NCBI GenBank assembly: GCA_900316005.1
Contig: ONBH01000006.1
Coordinates: 1-64,000, forward strand
Reading direction: 5' to 3'
Length of the DNA stretch: 64,000 nt
Source of the DNA: an uncultured Bacteroidales bacterium
GTDB lineage: Bacteria; Bacteroidota; Bacteroidia; Bacteroidales; Paludibacteraceae
The notes below the pieces were generated by a model. That model was not told the origin of the DNA, did not search any database, and saw nothing but the letters and a program-made list of their open reading frames with translations. Numbering within the stretch: position 1 is the stretch's first letter; each line of letters begins with the position of its first letter. Shown here piece after piece: positions 18,501-25,245 of the stretch. Position numbers and translations under genes: made by a program.

Positions 18501-18572
18501 GCCAACGGCCAAAGCCAACGCCAACGGCCAACGCCTTTAATTAAGTAGTGGAATGAGAATGGTCAGCAGTGC

Positions 18573-19343
18573 GTGAGCCTCGGGATTGGCTCGGGAATGC
18601 CTCGGGAATGCCTCGGGAATGGTTCGGTTCACTCTCGCAGAAATTTCGATCGTATACGGACAAGAACAGCAGCATTTTTATTTATATTTTTTTTGGGAGA
18701 TAGTGTCGTACAGCAGTTGTCGGAATATATCGCACGCACAGCGCCTGAACTGAAGGGATTCTCCGCTCAAAACCTCTGGCGAATGAAGCAGTTTTATGAG
18801 GCTTATCGCAATGCTGACGAAAAACTCTCGACACTGTTGAGAGAAATGGCTCCTGCCGCAGAACAAGTGTTCCGTGATCAATATGTAATGGAGTTTATCG
18901 GGGGCAAGGAATACAAGACGGAGAACTCGATGAAATCTGCCCTTGTGCAGCAGATGAAGGAGTTTATTCTTGAGCTCGGCAAAGATTTCATTTTTATAGA
19001 CGAGGAGTATCGTTTGCAGGTGGGCAATAGTGATTTCCGTATTGATTTGCTCTTTTTCCACCGCGAGTTGCAATGTCTTGTGGCTTTCGAGTTGAAGATG
19101 GGTTCGTTCAAACCGGAACATTTAGGACAATTGAATTTCTATCTGGAGGCATTGGATCGAGACGTAAAGAAACCTCATGAAAACCCGAGTATAGGTATTC
19201 TTCTCTGTAAAGATAAAGATAACGAAGTCGTTGAGTATGCACTCAGTCGCTCGTTATCACCAACTATGGTAGCGGAATATAAACTGTGCTTGCCGGACAA
19301 GAAACTCCTGCAAGCAAAAATGCGTGAGATAGAAGCAGAATAA
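18573..19343 (+). pseudogene. Decayed YhcG-type (DUF1016) PDDEXK nuclease remnant
   Basis: From about 18702 the reading frame matches the YhcG/DUF1016 family: a fragment of the N-terminal domain (TAPELKGFSAQNLWRMKQFY) and then the C-terminal PDDEXK nuclease domain with Asp158, Glu173 and Lys175 (VAFELKMG). Compared with the family as I know it (about 330-380 residues), the first ~50 residues and an internal block of about 60 residues after LREM are missing. The first 43 codons read through tandem CTCGGGAATGC repeats and are unlike any family N-terminus. Either a broken gene or a minimal derivative; translation of the remaining 200 codons is still possible. Confidence 0.7.
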
Positions 19344-19346
19344 CCA

Positions 19347-19372
19347 TCGTCACTCACTGACGTTAAATAGGA
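19347..19372. repeat. 26-bp direct repeat, left copy, flanking the toxin-antitoxin module
   Basis: TCGTCACTCACTGACGTTAA followed by ATAGGA. The same 26 bases occur at 20139-20164 with one substitution. Each copy contains a small inverted repeat (CGTCA, CTCAC, TGACG). The copies lie just outside the PIN toxin-antitoxin genes. Confidence 0.75.
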
Positions 19373-19450
19373 ACCCAGGTCTGACCTCACCGACAGCGTA
19401 AAAAGCGGTGATAAAAATTCCGTACGAAAAGCAATAAAAATACAAAAAAA

Positions 19451-19474
19451 TGGCACTTTTATTTGCAAGTGTCA
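19451..19474 (+). promoter_or_regulatory. Palindromic operator candidate of the toxin-antitoxin operon
   Basis: TGGCACTT (19451-19458) and AAGTGTCA (19467-19474) form an inverted repeat with one mismatch. It encloses the promoter's TTTG box at 19462-19465, a position expected for autoregulation by an antitoxin or toxin-antitoxin complex. That it is an operator is inference. Confidence 0.5.
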
Positions 19475-19493
19475 TTTTTTTTGTGTAATTTTG
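19462..19493 (+). promoter_or_regulatory. Promoter of the toxin-antitoxin operon
   Basis: TTTG at 19462-19465 and TAatTTTG at 19486-19493 with a 20-base spacer. The start site near 19500 gives a ~20-base leader and settles the antitoxin start at 19520. Confidence 0.75.
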
Positions 19494-19519
19494 CAGCGCA
19501 AAATGAAAACAAGAACACT

Positions 19520-19750
19520 ATGAGTTACATGCAAATGGCACAATTAGACGTGCTCAACCTTGTGAAGGGCATTCAAACGGAAGGGGATTATATTGACTTC
19601 CGTAATATGCTTGCGCGCTATTTTGCAGACAAAGCGCAGAAACAAATAGATGCCCTTTGGGAGAATGGTAAGATCAATGAGCAGACCATTGAACAATGGG
19701 GTAACGAACGAATGAGAACTCCTTATCGCTATGCGGTACATCGTTCTTGA
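19520..19750 (+). CDS. Antitoxin-like protein upstream of a PIN toxin
   Basis: A 76-residue soluble protein (starting MSYMQMAQLDVLNLVKGI) with no membrane segment. The position, size and 20-base overlap with a PIN-domain gene point to the antitoxin of a type II module; the family itself is not one I can name. The ATG at 19520 is chosen because the promoter places transcription start just upstream of it. Confidence 0.65.
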   Translation: MSYMQMAQLDVLNLVKGIQTEGDYIDFRNMLARYFADKAQKQIDALWENGKINEQTIEQWGNERMRTPYRYAVHRS

Positions 19751-20135
19751 TACCAATTGTCTTCTGCAGGCATTACCTTCCAATAGCCCATTCCATAGAA
19801 TATGGACTGAGGTGTTGGAGGGTCGTATTTGTTTGTGTGCCAACACGGATATTTTAGAGGAATACGAAGAGATATTAGCCATTAAAACGACTCCGGAGAT
19901 TGCGCGTAATATTGTGGAAGCGATTGCGAATCTATCAACAACCGTTTTCCAAAACACATACGTTCATTTTGAGTTACTTCCGGCTGATTCGGATGATAAT
20001 AAATTCGTTGATTGCGCAGTAGCATCAGATGCTGAGTACATAGTAACAAATGACAAACACTTCAATCCATTAAAAGAAATTCCCTGGCCGAAGGTAGAGA
20101 TTATTAAGATAGCAGAGTTTATTAAACTTATATAA
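19731..20135 (+). CDS. PIN-domain toxin component of a type II toxin-antitoxin system
   Basis: A 134-residue PIN-family ribonuclease. Acidic metal-binding residues are in place: Asp7 (VLDTN), Glu43/Glu44 (ILEEYEEIL), Asp89 within DSDDNKFVDCA and Asp108 (IVTNDKHF). This arrangement is that of the 'putative toxin-antitoxin system toxin component, PIN family' group, which cleaves RNA. Its start overlaps the upstream gene, the usual coupling for such pairs. Confidence 0.85.
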   Translation: MRYIVLDTNCLLQALPSNSPFHRIWTEVLEGRICLCANTDILEEYEEILAIKTTPEIARNIVEAIANLSTTVFQNTYVHFELLPADSDDNKFVDCAVASDAEYIVTNDKHFNPLKEIPWPKVEIIKIAEFIKLI

Positions 20136-20138
20136 TTC

Positions 20139-20164
20139 TCGTCACTCACTGACGTTAAACAGGA
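20139..20164. repeat. 26-bp direct repeat, right copy, flanking the toxin-antitoxin module
   Basis: Same sequence as 19347-19372 except for one base. It begins four bases after the PIN-toxin stop. The two copies bracket a 766-bp unit holding only the operator, promoter and the two genes. Confidence 0.75.
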
Positions 20165-20209
20165 GGACATAAAAGGCGTTTATTGACGTTGTTTGCGACT
20201 CAATGGAAT

Positions 20210-20357
20210 CTTCGCAAAATTCAAAACCGGTCGTAACAGCAACGATGAATGTCCCCGTGGATATGTATGATCCACTTCCACGCCCGAGGGGTGTGGTTGG
20301 GTGTATATATCGGGCGTGGACTTCGGTTGTTTTTCTACCGGTTAAGGGATTGCGAAG
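20210..20357 (+). ncRNA. Candidate structured RNA of unknown family
   Basis: Nested perfect inverted repeats define a fold. P1 is CTTCGCAA 20210-20217 with 20350-20357. P2 is AACCGGT 20225-20231 with 20337-20343. A hairpin P3 is GTGGAT 20257-20262 with 20270-20275. P4 is TCCACGCCCGA 20277-20287 with 20310-20320 (11 bp) around a G-rich 22-base loop. A terminator follows at 20368. No reading frame of note crosses it. A closing stem, an internal bubble and a terminal stem is also the general shape of 6S RNA, but I cannot assign it. Only a poor match to the promoter -7 box (GTtgTTTG, 20188-20195) is seen upstream, so it may be processed from the toxin-antitoxin transcript. Confidence 0.5.
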
Positions 20358-20367
20358 CCCTCATTGA

Positions 20368-20398
20368 GCGTGAAGAACAGACGGACTTCACGCTTTTT
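20368..20398 (+). terminator. Terminator after the structured RNA
   Basis: GCGTGAAG (20368-20375) pairs with CTTCACGC (20386-20393), followed by TTTTT. A strong rho-independent terminator ten bases beyond the P1 stem. Confidence 0.85.
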
Positions 20399-20531
20399 GT
20401 GTATATCCTAAAAATCTAGGACTTCTAGAATATCTAGGATAGCGCAGCGGTCTTGGAAATTAGTTAACTATATAACGGAGAATGCCGAAAGCCGAATAAT
20501 AAAGTGGAGGCAAACTAAAATCTAAGTATCA
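20399..20531. other. Gene-free AT-rich spacer
   Basis: Contains short repeated TCTAGGA/TCTAGAA words (20408-20442) forming weak hairpins. No recognisable promoter precedes the P-loop gene. Confidence 0.5.
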
Positions 20532-21242
20532 ATGTTAGCGAAATTTACGCCCTTTGGATTACATGATTCTGGAAAGACAACCACCCTTCGTGTTTTAACC
20601 TATTTGCTTTACGCAAAAGCAGATCCTACTTATTATGTACATTTTCATCGTGCAAATAAACCTGCTAAAGGGGATATTTATCTTTCATCTACGGCACTTA
20701 CTCTTTCCTCTATTTTTAATAAAAAAGGAAAAAATAAAAGTGCTGATTGGAGAATTAGTTTTAACATTAAAGTTCCAACGATGGAAGAAAAAACTTTTAG
20801 AATCGCTATTGCAACGCCAAGCGATACTGAAGAAGAAATTATAAAGAATTGGGACTTTACAAGCAATAATAATGTATATAAATTATCGCGGAATGAGCCT
20901 ACATATATAGAACCTGATATTTTTGTTTCACCATGCAGTGAAGGGCGTGCTAGAGATGAGGAGATGTTAGAAGAAAACTGGCATATACAACACGGACAAG
21001 TCATTGATTTTATATACAAATTTCACCTGTCAATAAACGAAACAAAAGAAGAAATATTAAATAAACTTTATTTGGAAAAAGACTTGGATAAGTTATGTGA
21101 TGAGTTAGATAATAAAGGAGTCTTCGATGCTGGAAAGAAATCATCTTCTGTGGCAAAAATGACTCGCCAACATAAAATAAATGCTATTATACTAGCATTA
21201 CTTCTTGAACGTAAAATATTTGAGATTATAAAATTATTATAA
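20532..21242 (+). CDS. AT-rich orphan protein with an N-terminal P-loop
   Basis: I do not recognise the family. The protein (236 residues) opens almost at once with a Walker A motif, GLHDSGKT at residues 9-16, then a segment that could be a nucleotide-binding beta-alpha unit. It continues into a Lys/Glu/Asn-rich region with no clear Walker B motif. Base composition is far more AT-rich than in neighbouring genes, with long A-runs, suggesting recent acquisition. The N-terminus is unusually short before the P-loop but complete enough for a beta strand (LAKFTPF). It ends two bases before the BspA-like gene. Confidence 0.55.
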   Translation: MLAKFTPFGLHDSGKTTTLRVLTYLLYAKADPTYYVHFHRANKPAKGDIYLSSTALTLSSIFNKKGKNKSADWRISFNIKVPTMEEKTFRIAIATPSDTEEEIIKNWDFTSNNNVYKLSRNEPTYIEPDIFVSPCSEGRARDEEMLEENWHIQHGQVIDFIYKFHLSINETKEEILNKLYLEKDLDKLCDELDNKGVFDAGKKSSSVAKMTRQHKINAIILALLLERKIFEIIKLL

Positions 21243-21244
21243 AT

Positions 21245-23788
21245 ATGAAACCAAAACTTTTTACCCTATTGCTCGCTGTAGCAGCCAGCGTAGGAACGAT
21301 GTTCGCTTGGAATTACGAACAAGTCCAAATCGGCGACCTGTATTACAATCTCGATGCCACCAACCAAACGGCTGAAGTAACGTCGCAAAATAGTAGTTAT
21401 CCATATTGGTCAACTACTATTACAACAGCCAATATCCCATCCTCAGTAACCTACAACTCCGTATCGTATAGCGTCACAAGCATTGGAAATAATGCTTTCT
21501 TTTTTTGCAGCGGTTTGACCTCTGTGACGATTCCCAATAGCGTCACAAGCATTGGAGAATGGGCTTTCCATCATTGCACCGGTTTGACCTCTGTGACGAT
21601 TCCGAACAGCGTCACCAGCATAGGAGAAAGTGCTTTCTGGGGTTGCAGTGGTTTGACCTCTGTGACGATTGGCAATAGCGTCACAAGCATTGCCGGAAGT
21701 GCTTTCGGAAATTGCAGCAGTTTGACCTCATTGTCTGTAGAAGCAGGGAACACGGTATATGATAGTCGTAACAATTGCAATGCCATTATCGAGACTTCCA
21801 CTAATACGCTAATTTTCGGTTGTCAAAATACTACTATACCCAATAGTGTCACCAGCATTGGAGATTATGCTTTCAGCGATTGCAGCGGTTTGACCTCCGT
21901 AACGATTCCCAATAGCGTCACCAGCATTGGATATGCGGCTTTCAAAGGTTGCAGCAGTTTGACCTCTGTAACGATTCCCAATAGCGTCACAAGCATTGGA
22001 GGATGGGCTTTCAGCGGTTGCAGCGGTTTGACCTCTGTGACGATTCCGAACAGCGTCACCAGCATAGGAGAAAGTGCTTTCTGGGGTTGCAGCGGTTTGA
22101 CCTCTGTGACGATTGAAGCAGAAACACCACCTGCATTAGGTTCCTCGGTTTTTAAAAATACAAATGATTGTCCTATTTATGTCCCTTGTGGCACAATAGA
22201 TGCGTATACATCTGCATGGCCAGAGTATGCAAATAGAATAATTAGTATGCCATTGAATTATCAAATAACGGGAAACGTTAATATTGAAGGGGCTGGCAGT
22301 GTTCAACTACCTCAATATACATGTGATGGTACAGTTATTATAGCTGTATCTAATTATGGCTACCATTTCACTAAATGGTCTGATGGTAATACCGACAATC
22401 CGCGTACGATTGTCTTGACGCAAGATACCACCTTTACCGCCGAGTTTGCGAAAAATACTTATACTATTTCCACCACTTCTGCCAATCCCGAATGGGGCAC
22501 AACGGCTGGCGATACAGCGGCATTGTATCTGGATGAGGTAGAGATTTCCGCTATTCCGAATTATGGCTATCATTTCGTGCGCTGGAATGATAATAACGGG
22601 TCTAACCCTCGCACGGTTTCTGTGACCGAAGACAAGACCTATACGGCCACTTTTGCGAAGAATGTATATTCCATCACCAAGAATGCGGAGCATGGTACAA
22701 TCTCCGGCAATAGTTCTGCGGAATACTTGGATTTTGTCACGTTGACCGTTACACCCGATTACGGCTATCATTTTACTCAATGGTCGGACGGTTTGAAAGA
22801 CAATCCGCGTATCGCGCAGATTACTCAAGACACAACCTTTACGGCCGAGTTTGCGTATGACCGCGTAGGAACTTGCGGAAAAGACTTGGCGTTGGTATGG
22901 TCTTATGACCCGAATTCCAAAGTGCTGACCATCGGCAATGCCGGTGAGTTTACCGAAAACATGCAGTTCGGCGTAGAAGCACCGACTGAGATGGAAGAAC
23001 TGGTTATTGGCAATTCCGTTACCGCCATAGGCGCAAACGCTTTTGCAGGCATTGAGACGCTGAAGAAAGTGTCTATCGGCGAGTCCGTCAAGACCATCGG
23101 CGAACAAGCCTTCTTTAACTGCGTCAACCTCGAAACAATCTTCAACTACCGCCCGACACCGACGAATGCCTACAGCAACGCCTTTGACGGAGTGGATAAG
23201 TTTGAATGCAAACTATATGTTCTGACCGGTTCGATTGACATGTACAAGAATGCCTCTGTTTGGCGTGATTTCTACTATACCTACGCCATCGGAGCCGAAG
23301 AAACAACTGTGACCACCAATGATGTAACTGTAGAGCCGCAGGACAATGCAGCGACAGTTACATGGCCTACCTCCGAAAATGCGGCTTCTTATACCATTCA
23401 GATTACCAAAGATGGTGTAGTGTTCTGCACGCTCATCTTTAATGGCAACGGTCAGTTGACAGGCATAGCCTTTGCGCCTTCTCGCGATGGACAGGCACAT
23501 GCTCCACAAGCTATCATGACCGCAAATGGTATGCAGTTTACGGTAACCGGATTGGATAGGGGTACACATTATGCCCTTACGCTGCAAGCGAAAGACAGCC
23601 AAGAGACCGTGCTGGCTTCGTATAGCAGCGAGTTTACCACCACCGGTCAAAATACTCCCCAAAGTCTTGAAGATGTTTCCTCTTCCCTTCAGGGAGGAGA
23701 CAGGGGTAGGCTCATCCTCCGTAACGGCCAGATTCTTATCCTCCGCGGGGACAAGACCTATACCCCCACAGGACAGGAGGTGAAGTAA
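21245..23788 (+). CDS. BspA-type leucine-rich-repeat surface protein
   Basis: A secreted 847-residue protein. Signal peptide at residues 1-21. About ten LRR_5 (BspA/TpLRR) repeats of 23 residues follow at about 60-310, with consensus CSGLTSVTIPNSVTSIG. Three divergent InlB-type B-repeats lie at about 335-545 (GYHFTKWSDGNTDNPRTI pattern), then a second short LRR block (about 575-640), a fibronectin-III-like region (690-790) and the C-terminal ILRGDKTYTPTGQEVK. That tail is common on Bacteroidales cell-surface proteins and resembles a sorting signal. Related proteins bind host or bacterial surfaces; this one's ligand is unknown. The LRR DNA repeats are nearly identical in units of 69 bp. Confidence 0.85.
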   Translation: MKPKLFTLLLAVAASVGTMFAWNYEQVQIGDLYYNLDATNQTAEVTSQNSSYPYWSTTITTANIPSSVTYNSVSYSVTSIGNNAFFFCSGLTSVTIPNSVTSIGEWAFHHCTGLTSVTIPNSVTSIGESAFWGCSGLTSVTIGNSVTSIAGSAFGNCSSLTSLSVEAGNTVYDSRNNCNAIIETSTNTLIFGCQNTTIPNSVTSIGDYAFSDCSGLTSVTIPNSVTSIGYAAFKGCSSLTSVTIPNSVTSIGGWAFSGCSGLTSVTIPNSVTSIGESAFWGCSGLTSVTIEAETPPALGSSVFKNTNDCPIYVPCGTIDAYTSAWPEYANRIISMPLNYQITGNVNIEGAGSVQLPQYTCDGTVIIAVSNYGYHFTKWSDGNTDNPRTIVLTQDTTFTAEFAKNTYTISTTSANPEWGTTAGDTAALYLDEVEISAIPNYGYHFVRWNDNNGSNPRTVSVTEDKTYTATFAKNVYSITKNAEHGTISGNSSAEYLDFVTLTVTPDYGYHFTQWSDGLKDNPRIAQITQDTTFTAEFAYDRVGTCGKDLALVWSYDPNSKVLTIGNAGEFTENMQFGVEAPTEMEELVIGNSVTAIGANAFAGIETLKKVSIGESVKTIGEQAFFNCVNLETIFNYRPTPTNAYSNAFDGVDKFECKLYVLTGSIDMYKNASVWRDFYYTYAIGAEETTVTTNDVTVEPQDNAATVTWPTSENAASYTIQITKDGVVFCTLIFNGNGQLTGIAFAPSRDGQAHAPQAIMTANGMQFTVTGLDRGTHYALTLQAKDSQETVLASYSSEFTTTGQNTPQSLEDVSSSLQGGDRGRLILRNGQILILRGDKTYTPTGQEVK

Positions 23789-23804
23789 GTGAAAGGTGAA
23801 AAGT

Positions 23805-23830
23805 AAAAGGGCGTCTTCGGACGCTCTTTT
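23805..23830 (+). terminator. Terminator of the BspA-like gene
   Basis: AAAAGGGCGTC (23805-23815), TTCG loop, GACGCTCTTTT (23820-23830). One G-T pair; T-run included in the right arm. It lies 16 bases after the stop codon. Confidence 0.85.
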
Positions 23831-23889
23831 GCGTTAAAAGAGGAGGAACGTCCTTAAAAATTCAAAAAACAAAAAAGTTTCAGATTTTC

Positions 23890-23920
23890 TTTGATAAGTC
23901 AATAATTTGTTGTAACTTTG
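23890..23920 (+). promoter_or_regulatory. Promoter of a small hairpin-rich transcript
   Basis: TTTG at 23890-23893 and TAacTTTG at 23913-23920, spacer 19. It points away from the BspA-like gene into a region with no rightward gene before 46 kb. Confidence 0.65.
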
Positions 23921-23926
23921 CGCAAA

Positions 23927-24022
23927 ATTTGAAACACACCCAATGGATATACGTAACCATCCATTAAACTACAGGTAGTTACATACAGTTAGGGCTGCAA
24001 CGCAATATTGCAGCCCTAACTG
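23927..24022 (+). ncRNA. Candidate small RNA with three hairpins
   Basis: Downstream of the promoter are three successive inverted repeats: ATGGAT/ATCCAT (about 23943-23964), AACTA/TAGTT (about 23966-23979) and a perfect 15-bp stem CAGTTAGGGCTGCAA (23986-24000 with 24008-24022). An 11-codon frame, MDIRNHPLNYR, starts at 23944 and ends before the last hairpin, leader-peptide style, but no gene follows on this strand and no T-run follows the hairpin. A MITE-like insertion is the alternative. Confidence 0.4.
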
Positions 24023-24228
24023 TGTAGTTGGAGTGGTAGATTATTGATTGGAGGTGTCCAATTTTGCTTCTGGGTGAGATTGTATCCAAAGATGCGGGAG
24101 CAGCGGGAGGATTTGGTCATAAGGAGGATCATTCAGCAGGTCAGTTTTTTATAATCTGGTTGATCGAAGACCTGTCTATTATTTTCTTGCATAATATATT
24201 ATCACCCTTTCTACACCTGTAATTCGTT
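24023..24228. other. Gene-free stretch
   Basis: No feature apart from a loose inverted repeat CAGGTC (about 24137) and GACCTG (about 24170), which could end transcripts from either side. Confidence 0.4.
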
Positions 24229-24480
24229 TTACCTTTTTTTTGCATTCAATTCGTTCTCCAAATAAGAGTAAATATAGCGAGCGGATTGGATGTACAAGCC
24301 GCTACGCGGGTCATTCAGTTTTTCGTAAGTGTCAGAGTTATATAACGCATGGAAAGCGTCGTTGAAACTCAAACCTCTCTCTTCAATAAGCAAAGCCGCC
24401 AACTGCGCCAAACGGCGCTCACGCAAAAATTCAAAATTGCGTTGCTCTTCTTCTGTCAAATGATTAAAATCTACTGGCAT
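24229..24480 (-). CDS. Small protein, third gene of the DUF3791/DUF3990 operon
   Basis: An 83-residue soluble protein (MPVDFNHLTEEEQRNFEF...), predicted mainly helical. I cannot name its family. It follows the DUF3990 gene by 11 bases and is the last of three small genes on one transcript. In such modules a third small gene could be an antitoxin or accessory protein; that is inference from context only. Confidence 0.65.
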   Translation of the reverse strand: MPVDFNHLTEEEQRNFEFLRERRLAQLAALLIEERGLSFNDAFHALYNSDTYEKLNDPRSGLYIQSARYIYSYLENELNAKKR

Positions 24481-24491
24481 AGCGTTCGTAT

Positions 24492-24968
24492 TCAGAGTTT
24501 CTGTAAATGTGCGATGGCTTTCTCCGTACCAAAGAAATACTGGAAGGTTATACCCTGCATAAACTTGAGCCGATTGATGAGCGTCTCTATGTCAATCAGT
24601 TTATCTGTAAACAATTCAATCTGCACGCCCACTTTGTCATTAGCAATCGGTCCATATACGATATCATAATCGTGCGTGGGCTGTTGGCTTGGATTGAAAC
24701 GGTTAGCAACTACGAACTCAGCCCATTCAACCGAGTAATCATCGAAAATCTTCACATTGAGCGAGCCATCTTTCAGCACTTTCTCGTCAAAGAGATACTC
24801 ATTAACGACAGGACTACCACCAAAGAACAAGGCTCGTTGCTCGGCCAATTGGCGTGCTTGGTACTTGTCCGCTGTGAGATAGAAGCCCTTGCCGAAATCC
24901 TTATTGGGCTTGGACTTGGCAAAATCAATCTGCTGTATATCCGTATTGGAGCCGTGATAGAGTTTCAT
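24492..24968 (-). CDS. DUF3990 protein, ADP-ribosyltransferase-like
   Basis: A 158-residue protein of the DUF3990 family, which I place with the ADP-ribosyltransferase fold. The motifs fit an H-Y-E triad: LYHGSN with His5, GKGFYLT with Tyr30 and VEWAEFV with Glu81 or Glu84. The start at 24968 (MKLYHGS) overlaps the stop of the DUF3791 gene by four bases and is preferred over an upstream Met at 24995. Predicted role: modification of a protein or nucleic-acid target, possibly as a toxin; not demonstrated. Confidence 0.75.
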   Translation of the reverse strand: MKLYHGSNTDIQQIDFAKSKPNKDFGKGFYLTADKYQARQLAEQRALFFGGSPVVNEYLFDEKVLKDGSLNVKIFDDYSVEWAEFVVANRFNPSQQPTHDYDIVYGPIANDKVGVQIELFTDKLIDIETLINRLKFMQGITFQYFFGTEKAIAHLQKL

Positions 24969-25186
24969 ACTAGTGTGCCTCCTTTCCGATGACAATAAGT
25001 TGTCAAGCTCTCAATATTATCCTCAAAACTAAGCGTATGCATAATGTCGTAATGGGTGCGCAACAAACCCATCGCACCGTAACGTTCGATGTAATTAGCA
25101 GCCTGTCGATCTGTCAATCCGAATCGCTGCGCAAACTTGCGAATCAGCAAAACGGTGTATTCTGTAATGTCGTTAATTGAGTACAT
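24965..25186 (-). CDS. DUF3791 protein
   Basis: A 73-residue helical protein (MYSINDITEYTVLLIRKFAQ...) of DUF3791, usually encoded immediately before a DUF3990 gene. The ATG at 25186 is chosen over an upstream in-frame start because the promoter -7 box lies at 25215-25222. First gene of a three-gene leftward operon; it may act as the immunity or antitoxin partner of DUF3990. Confidence 0.75.
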   Translation of the reverse strand: MYSINDITEYTVLLIRKFAQRFGLTDRQAANYIERYGAMGLLRTHYDIMHTLSFEDNIESLTTYCHRKGGTLV

Positions 25187-25214
25187 AACAAACAACCCTT
25201 GCAACTTTAGGCTG

Positions 25215-25245
25215 CAAAGGTACTGCTTTTTTGCGATATATGCAA
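25215..25245 (-). promoter_or_regulatory. Promoter of the DUF3791/DUF3990 operon
   Basis: Minus-strand TAccTTTG at 25222-25215 with TTG 20 bases upstream (25245-25243). The upstream flank AAAAAAGCAG before TACCTTTGCAG is the same as at the nqr and tRNA promoters. Confidence 0.7.

Larger units (their letters stand above)
18093..18572. other. Gene-free repeat-rich region
   Basis: About 480 bases without a credible gene. It holds AT-rich microsatellites (18105-18130), several GC-rich inverted repeats, a REP-like palindrome at 18348-18370, one copy of a dispersed 105-bp element (18394-18500) and a tandem of CTCGGGAATGC units running to about 18622. Open frames crossing it in three phases are consequences of GC-rich repeats. 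Confidence 0.7.

Noticed and set aside
18212..18548. Open frames of 64-97 codons in the repeat region
   Set aside because: All run through GC-rich palindromes in overlapping phases, without promoter, start context or recognisable protein features.
19347..20164. Integron cassette with attC-type ends (GTTAAAC/GTTAAAT in the direct repeats resembles GTTRRRY)
   Set aside because: No matching RYYYAAC arm at the expected distance and no integrase in the window. The resemblance is seven bases only.
20210..20357. Firm assignment as 6S RNA or as a retron non-coding RNA
   Set aside because: Overall shape is compatible with 6S, but no sequence signature can be confirmed by eye. No reverse transcriptase is adjacent, so a retron is unsupported.
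23944..24022. Transcription attenuator with leader peptide
   Set aside because: There is a short frame and a strong hairpin, but no T-run after the hairpin and no gene downstream on that strand; listed only as a small-RNA candidate.
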